Positions 57,598 to 64,000 of a stretch of 64,000 nucleotides of DNA are shown one piece after another. The stretch comes from Ganoderma boninense (taxonomy: Eukaryota; Basidiomycota; Agaricomycetes; Polyporales; Polyporaceae). The translations under genes were made by a program, and so were the position numbers. Positions within the stretch are counted from its first letter, which is position 1; every line of letters begins with the position of its first letter. The notes under the pieces were generated by a model. It was not told the origin of the DNA and made no database searches. It was given only the letters and a program-made list of their open reading frames with translations. The stretch covers positions 1 through 64,000 of the forward strand of contig CM035304.1 of NCBI GenBank assembly GCA_002900995.3, written 5' to 3'.

Positions 57598-58764
57598 GTG
57601 AAGCTTCAAGTCAGTAAGCTTAAGTACATGCTGCTGACAAAGCGAGGAAGAAATCCCGCAGGTCCGAGTGTCGGGATGGCGGCAAATCCCGAACTGTGCG
57701 GCGCCTGTTTGAGGCGCCTGTCGACACAGACTCAGTACTTACTCCGAGTCTACTCAGTACTCAGTACTCAGGTCTACTCAGATCCAGCCCTCGTCTTGAG
57801 CTCGAAGCTGATAGAGTTGGGGACTGCCATTGGCCTGTACGACGGAGGCTTCTGGTCCATGTCTGTCGGGGCTGGCGCTCTTTGGTTGCGGTACCTCCTA
57901 TTCAGTCCTCGGCATCCCCCACGCTCCGCTGCCCCGAGTGCGAGTTCGGTGCCAGAGCTTCCCAAGCCAATCTAGCATCTTGGGCCCATGACCTCACTCC
58001 CTTGTCATCTCAAATTCTCAAGGTCTCGGGACGCGGTGAGCTTACCCAGCCATCCTTCATGTGAACACTCGATATTCACCCAAGCCGCGGCGCGTGTCAC
58101 AGGACCCTCCCTAGACGTAGGCCAAGACTTCAAGCTTCAGCCCTGCCGTGTCCACTGTTTACGCACCTGCCGTTGTAGAGGGTTGGAAAATACGGCAACG
58201 GTTACAGGAAGGAGGGGCCAGAGAGTTGCTTTCACCCTTACCGCATCATGCCGTGCTGTGAGTACGCCGTCCTCATTTTGGCTCGCGTCTTCGCTTCCCT
58301 CGCCATCGTTCTCTTCCTCACGCCGCACTACTTAATTGGACTGTTCTTGGGCCGATCTACGGACTGAGTTTGGACTTTCAAGCTTTATACCCCTTTTTTC
58401 CATGAGCTAATCACAACGACAGTCCCATGGCACGCTACCGAACATCACAGGACCCCATCCTACTCAACCCACATCCTCTTTGCAATACTGGCCGCGTATC
58501 CACACTCGGCGAGTCAGATGCCTTCCCAAACCCTGCAATTATATCCTGTGATCCACCCTAGCACAGTGAGAACTTTTCTCCCGATGGCACAACACCGTCT
58601 CTGAGGTCCTATGATGCGGAAGCGAAGGCCCTTACGTCGCCCCGACTCCGCTGACACCAGCACGATTGTGCGGCCCTCGCTGCTAACTTAAAATCCACTG
58701 CTATCTCGCTCGACCAGCCAGCCCCCACCTCATCTGTACACCCAACTCATCCGTACAACTCACC
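57598..58764. other. Upstream region of monooxygenase C, no gene
   Basis: A CTCAGTA-rich patch (57728-57782) precedes pyrimidine-rich promoter sequence. The last 70 bases (ATCTGTACACCCAACTC...ACC before the ATG) partly resemble the leader of copy B. Confidence 0.45.
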
Positions 58765-61601
58765 ATGCCAGGCGGCGGATTCTCTCGCATCCCTTCCAGC
58801 GTCAAGGCACAGGGGCCTCAAGAAGATGGGCGGTTCACGCTCGGCAGCTTCTCGATTGACGAGTACAAGCCCATCAAGGTCATTGTCATCGGGGCCGGCT
58901 TCAGCGGCATCCTCGCCGGCATCAGGTGTGTGTCTGCCATGTGGTCGGGGCAACGCTCTCGTCTGTCTCGCGTCTTGACGTGCTGAATGCTGAGTGGGAT
59001 CTCAGATTCCCGCAGAAGATCCCGAACGTCGACCTGGCCATCTATGAGAAGAGCGCGGGGATCGGCGGGACGTGGTACAACAACAGATACCCGTAAGTTG
59101 CCTGTATGCGCCTGCTCCATGCAGTCGTCTTCGACCATGCTCACCCGCGGTACGGGCTCGAAGGGGGGTAGCCTGCGACGTCCCGGCTCACTGTGTACGT
59201 CGTGATTCCTGACTGTATGCGTCCCTCCACTCATGGTTTCCACAGTACCAGTTCTCGTTCGAGGGCAAGGTGAGTAGGCGTTCATCCGTCTCCGCCCCCT
59301 CTGTCGCTGCCTTCAAACCCGCTAACTCGCCCGCTTCCCATACAGCGCGACTGGTCCGCCTTCTACTCCCCCGGGCACGAGATCCAAGCGCACCTCCAGG
59401 ACGTCGTCGACAAGTACGAGCTCATGCGCTACATCAAGCTCTCGCACGAGGTCATCCACGCACGGTACGACGAGCCCACCGGCAAGTGGCACGTCCGCGT
59501 GCGCCGCACGGAGACGCAGGACGAGTTCGAGGACGTCGCGGACGTGCTCGTGACGGCCTTTGGTGCGATCACGCGCTGGAGGATGCCTGACATCCCTGGG
59601 CTGAACGAGTACACGGGGGAGCTCCACCACACAGCGGGGTACAAGCCCACGGGACGGACGTGGGAGAGCGATCTGGAGCGGTGGAAGGACAAGCGCGTGG
59701 GCGTCATTGGCTCGGTGAGTGGCTACTGCTGTTCGCATACATGGACGAGTCTTCTGACATGCATACATGCAGGGCTCGACAGCAATCCAGGTCGTGTCAG
59801 CGCTCGCTCCGCACGTTGCGAGCCTCGCAAACTACGTGCGCGGGCAGACGTGGCTCGCGCCGCCGTTCTCGATGGACATGGTCCAAGAACTGCTCGGGCG
59901 CACCGCCGCCGAGGACGACCGTGAGTCCGCGTCCAAGCTGTCGCGCATATGTGCGGTTTTGCGACTGACCATGCTACACACAACTGCAAACCAGTGACGC
60001 TGCGGCCTGAGGAGGTAGAGCGATTCAAGAACGACCGCGAGTACTTCGACCGCGTCCGGTACATGCTCGAGAACTCGATGAACGTCAGTGATTTCACTTC
60101 AGATGTCGCACCCGGGGGTGCTTGCTAAGTTCTTTACGGGTCATTGGCGCGCATATAGTCGTTGCACGCGTTCACGCAGCGGGACAGCACAATGCAGAGC
60201 GACTTCCAGAAGATGTTCCGGAAGATCATGGAGGACAAGCTCGCCGCACGGCCCCACATCGCTGAGAAACGTACGTCGGCCGCCAGCTCCTTTAATGGTC
60301 CTCCTTCCGGTCCTCCTGTCATGCAGTCAAAGTTAAACTCGCTGGCGCTGCATCGCATCGCGGTACGCTGACGTCTTCGTCGTCACTTAGTGATCCCGGG
60401 ATTCCCGGTCTCGTGTCGTCGGCTGACGCCGGGCCCTGGCTACCTCGAGGCTCTCTGCCTCCCCCACGTCAGTTCGAATCTCACCGCATACATCCGTATA
60501 TGCGCTCATTTGTTTATGTATCACAGGTCGACTTCGTGTCCAGCCCGATCAAGAGGTTCACCAAGACCGGGATCGAGACCGAAGACGGCCAAACCAAAGA
60601 CCTCGACCTCGTCTTCTGCGCCACCGGTATGTCGTCCCGTCCTCTCCCCTTCCCATGGCATGTATCATTATCTGCATCACTGACTATATGCGCCGAATGC
60701 AGGCTACGACACGTCCTGGCAGCTCCCCTTCCAGATCCTCGGGCGCGACGGCGTCGACCTAAACGCGAAGTGGAGCCCGCACCCGACCAGCTACATGTCC
60801 GTGTGCGTCGACGGCTTCCCGAACATGTTCATGTCGCTCGGCCCGAACTCGATCATCGGCGCGGGCGTCCTCCTCCCCATCCTCGAGACCGCCATCGGCT
60901 ACGCCGTGCAGGCGACCGCGAAGATGCAGCGCGAGCGCATCAAGAGCATGGAGGTCAAGCGCAGCGCTGTGCGCGACTTCGACAAGTACATGGAGGTGTG
61001 TGGTGCGGTCACGACGTCGTTCGCTCGTGTATGCTAACGGACACGGTGGTCGGGTAGAGCTACTTCCCACAGGTGCGCGCGAGTGGGTTCCTGGCGGTGG
61101 GCGCGCCCTTACTGATTTCAGTTTATAGTCGGTATATAGCGCGAACTGCCGCTCGTGGTACAAGCTGGGCAAGGAGGAGGGCAGGATCATCGGCTTGTGG
61201 CCCGGTTCGTACCCACTTGCACCCCTGTATATGCCGCGTTGATGTATTCTGACGGCGCGTACAGGCTCGAATCTGCACGCCGTGAAGGCGCTGCAACATC
61301 CGCGCTGGGAGGACTACGAGTACGAGCGCGCCGACCCCGAGGAGAACACGCTGTACTGGCTCGGAGATGGACAGACGTGGGACGAGAAGGACGAGAACGG
61401 AGACAGTACGTCCATGTGTCGATTGCTGTGGTCGTGGTGTGACGTTGATTTGGTCTCTTTTGCAGGGGCGTGGTACCTCAGAGAGGAGTTCGTCGACAGA
61501 CCTCCAGGTATGTTCTGGCATGGCGGCTTGCTTCTCGTCATGTTATATCTGACCTGCGTTTGTCCGATATAGTTCCTAAAGCTAAAGCCTCAACGGAATA
61601 G
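58765..61601 (+). CDS. Baeyer-Villiger type flavin monooxygenase C
   Basis: This FAD/NADPH monooxygenase of 597 residues has sixteen exons that all join in phase: 58765-58925, 59006-59092, 59164-59194, 59246-59269, 59346-59714, 59773-59920, 59995-60083, 60159-60270, 60391-60467, 60527-60626, 60703-60995, 61058-61072, 61129-61204, 61265-61405, 61466-61507 and 61573-61601. Motifs in order are the FAD site VIVIGAGFSGILAG (residue ~42), GIGGTWYNNRYP, GVACDVPAHCYQFSFEGK spread over two tiny exons, the BVMO fingerprint region YTGELHHTAGYKPTGRTW, the NADPH site VGVIGSGSTAIQVV, and GFPVSCRRLTPGPGYLEAL. Exon 12 has only 15 nt (SYFPQ). No signal peptide, so probably cytosolic. It is about 1.1 kb longer at gene level than its coding length because of fifteen short introns. 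The near-identical copy B lies 7 kb away in the opposite direction. Confidence 0.9.
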
Positions 61602-61874
61602 AGATGGTGGTATGCAAACGTCAATTTGGTATCTGGCAGGCTTAATACCCAAGCTGAGTTTCGTTTCGAAGGCTACCTTGAACGACGTAACTCTTCGCGT
61701 ATTTGTATCCCCGTGGTGGCACTAACGCACTGCACATACTTCATATTCTTCATCTACAGTTTTCCCGCTACGGCGACGTCCAGTCTCCCTGCGCCCCTTC
61801 AAACTATGTATGTACAATAGAGGAGAGCGATTCCGCACGGCATCCCATAACCAAACCTTGCAATACTGCACTTT

Positions 61875-63711
61875 TTACAAGTCATCAAGCGCTTTCAACA
61901 GGCACATTCCGTCTGTCTCGAGCCCCATGTCGTCGTCCCTGGTGTCCTCCTCCCCGTCCATCAACTCCGCAAGATGCGGCTCGCCCAGCCTACTCCTCAG
62001 GATCGGGAAGAGCACCCGCAGCGCCGCAGCCAGCCGCACCGGCTCAGCCACACTCAGCCTCCTATGGTATTGGTCCTCAACCCAGTATCCGGCGCCGCAT
62101 TGGCGTTGCCGCGCGCTGGCGATCCCGATCTGGCGGAGCTGCGTTGTCGGTCTCAGTGACTGAGACGACTGCGAGTCGGGGATGCAGGCGCTGCGCGCAC
62201 GGGCCTCGAGCCGCGCCAGCTCGTCCGCGCCGACGTCTGCAAACTCGACGTCGACGCTCTCGAGCTTGCGACAGCGCTCGGCGAGGGCGACGACCGCGCT
62301 GACCGACGGCATGCAGGGCCCGCGGCACCGTCCCACGCGGTCCGAGGAGGAGAGCTTGAGTCGGGCGAGGTCCGGCCATGTGGCGGCGATGGCGTTGAGG
62401 TCCGCGTCGCAGATGTCGAACAAGGCTACGACAGCCGGGCCCTCTGGCATCAGGCACACAGCTGAGATAGATATGTCGGTGAGCGCGGGCAGACGCATGA
62501 GATGCGCGAGAACGTCTGCGAAGCGGATCTGGGCGAACGTGGGCTGGGCGTCGGGACTTCCAGTGGGCAAATCGCGCGTGGGTAGTGAGGTGAGGTGGAT
62601 GGAGACGTGGAGGTGCCGGAGTTGAGGGAGGGCGGTGGATGAGCATATCTCGTCAAGGTACTCCGGTATCTTTTGGGGGGATGCGTGGAGGACGGAGAGG
62701 TCGAGGACAACCAGCGATGTGAACAATACGAGGGGAAGGACCGTGCCACTGAAGAAGTCGCCGTGCGGGTTGGACATTTGGACTGAGGTGTTGAGCTTTT
62801 GGAGTGTACGGAAGGCACTTCTTGGCTCCTTGTTGCCCACTGCACTATGCCTGAACATGGTAAAATTGCCTCTCAAGGCTCGTAGCTCCGGGAGAGACCC
62901 GAGGACGCGCATCGTGGGCTCATAAATACGACCAAACAAGGCGGTGCGGAGGCTAGTCAGTCGTCCCAAAGCTCGCCGGCCTTGTTGATGAAACCAAAAG
63001 ATGTTTGGTAACTGGAAATGGAGGAGTCCCGGGCAGCATTCGGCAATTAGATCCAGGAGCTGGACATCGTGTTCGTTGGACACGGTGAGCACATCAAGGG
63101 ATACCAAGATGAGTGACGGAGAAGTGCAAAGCCTCCTCATTACGTCGAGTAGACGGCGACTCCCCGCCTCCTTACTCACTTGCTCTATTGGGATTAGCAG
63201 CGCGCGGAGGTTTGGGAGAATTGGATGAGTCGGTGCGTAGTGGGAACAAAGCAGGGAGAATAGATCGAGGTCGTTGTCGTAGGCATGACATGAAAGAGCA
63301 CGGATGCGCTTAGCGATGTGCTCGAATCGAACCCAGTCGACGGTGTCAAGTTGACCCCCCCCAGACGTACGATTCTTGACAGGGAACGCCATTAAACCAG
63401 AGTTCTCAAGTTGAACCACAAGGGAGGCTCACCTCTGCACCGCGTACTACTGATAGGATGGGCCCGAGCTCATCTAGCAGCTCCCAAAGCACTGTGGAAG
63501 CAGGATCTTGGAAAGCCTTGCATGTGCGTGCGGCGCGTGCTAGCGTCAATCGGTTGGCCTCGCAGACCTCACGTTGAGGTTTGTGCAAGATTGTGGGAAA
63601 CGGGAAATCTCCCAAGTCGTCAACGGGAAGATAGAGCTGGGGACACGGCGAGAGGTGTTGGAAAATCTCGTGGAGGATGTCGGGGACAACGAGGGCCTGA
63701 TGGGGTGCCAT
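61875..63711 (-). CDS. F-box protein with leucine-rich-repeat-like C-terminal part
   Basis: Two exons (63711-63433 and 63374-61875) with a 58-bp GTGAGC...CAAG intron give 592 residues in one frame. The N-terminus, after MAPHQALV, has an F-box (VPDILHEIFQHLSP) as in substrate adaptors of SCF ubiquitin ligases. NRLTLARAARTCKAFQDPAS and VLWELLDELGPI follow, the usual agaricomycete layout. The long second part alternates LPELRALRGNFTMF- and LPQLRHLHVSI-like segments, consistent with irregular leucine-rich repeats. Such F-box genes form very large families in agaricomycetes, and the target cannot be predicted. It lies tail-to-tail with monooxygenase C, 273 bp apart. Confidence 0.85.
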
Positions 63712-64000
63712 GCAGTGTTACAAGTCCAGGTGTTTGTTCCTTATGAAGGTAGAGAGAATGTGATGGTCAAGGTAAGACTAGGAGCTCAGCGCTCCCAGTT
63801 GTCCAGCGCAGCAACTGGCTCGTTGACAGGAGCGCCGGATACCGCAAGTAAGTCCGCGCAGTTTACCATGCACACAATCGCCACCTCCCCGGGCACTGTC
63901 CAAGAGCTCGAAGCACACTCATGATATTACCCATCCAGGTGCGAGTCCTCCAGCGCCTTAATAAGGCGAAACATGTCCGTCGTCGTGTCACTCGCATCCC

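Noticed and set aside
1..64000. tRNA or rRNA genes
   Set aside because: I looked for GGTTCGA-type B boxes with a matching A box and acceptor stem and found no convincing set on either strand.

Overview
The window reads as the end of a chromosome of an agaricomycete (mushroom-forming) fungus. It opens with degenerate CCCTAA telomere-type repeats. Its genes carry many short introns (about 50-60 bp) with GTACGT, GTAAGT or GTATGT donors, and the recognisable proteins are basidiomycete-like. I cannot name the species. A 100-base N gap at 15008-15107 shows this is a scaffold of at least two contigs.

1-15 kb is subtelomeric. A Snf2-type helicase gene runs toward the telomere and is cut off by it. 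Behind it lie fragments of ordinary cellular genes (an eIF4G piece with its intron still present and an apparently broken splice donor, and a probable UFD4-type HECT ligase piece). Next is a 4.5-kb foldback element (about 5.91-10.41 kb) whose inner 1.4 kb is a nearly perfect palindrome without a spacer. An unrecognised, broken gene and a long stretch without a recognisable gene lead to the gap.

15-22 kb holds two unusual repeat fields: about ten 25-bp perfect or near-perfect hairpins inside a larger inverted repeat (15.55-16.43 kb), and a tandem array with a TCCGCGCGGA core (19.74-19.99 kb). Between and beside them are two unrecognised genes. 21.7-26.8 kb is ordinary chromosome: mitochondrial ribosomal protein bL31m (MRPL36 type) and a Kap121/importin-5 type karyopherin that seems to stop short.

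27-62 kb looks like a secondary-metabolism region shaped by duplication. It has three Baeyer-Villiger type flavin monooxygenases (one divergent, two near-identical and inverted to each other), two family-2 O-methyltransferases plus the remnant of a third, and a class V (cysteine desulfurase-like) aminotransferase. Among them are small secreted or surface proteins: two CFEM proteins, a Ser/Thr-rich GPI-type protein and another Ser/Thr-rich secreted protein. A PPxY-motif protein of unknown role is present as one copy with a frameshifted tail, one pseudogene with a nonsense codon, and one 3' remnant. A [PPxY-CFEM] block forms an inverted duplication centred near 44.3 kb, and a second inverted duplication carries the monooxygenase. 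A Tc1/mariner-like MITE sits just upstream of one monooxygenase copy, and a 1.28-kb element with terminal inverted repeats lies upstream of the other. The window closes with an F-box/LRR-type gene. Oxidation (BVMO), O-methylation and PLP chemistry could act in one pathway, but no backbone synthase (PKS, NRPS, terpene cyclase) is visible, so the product is unknown.
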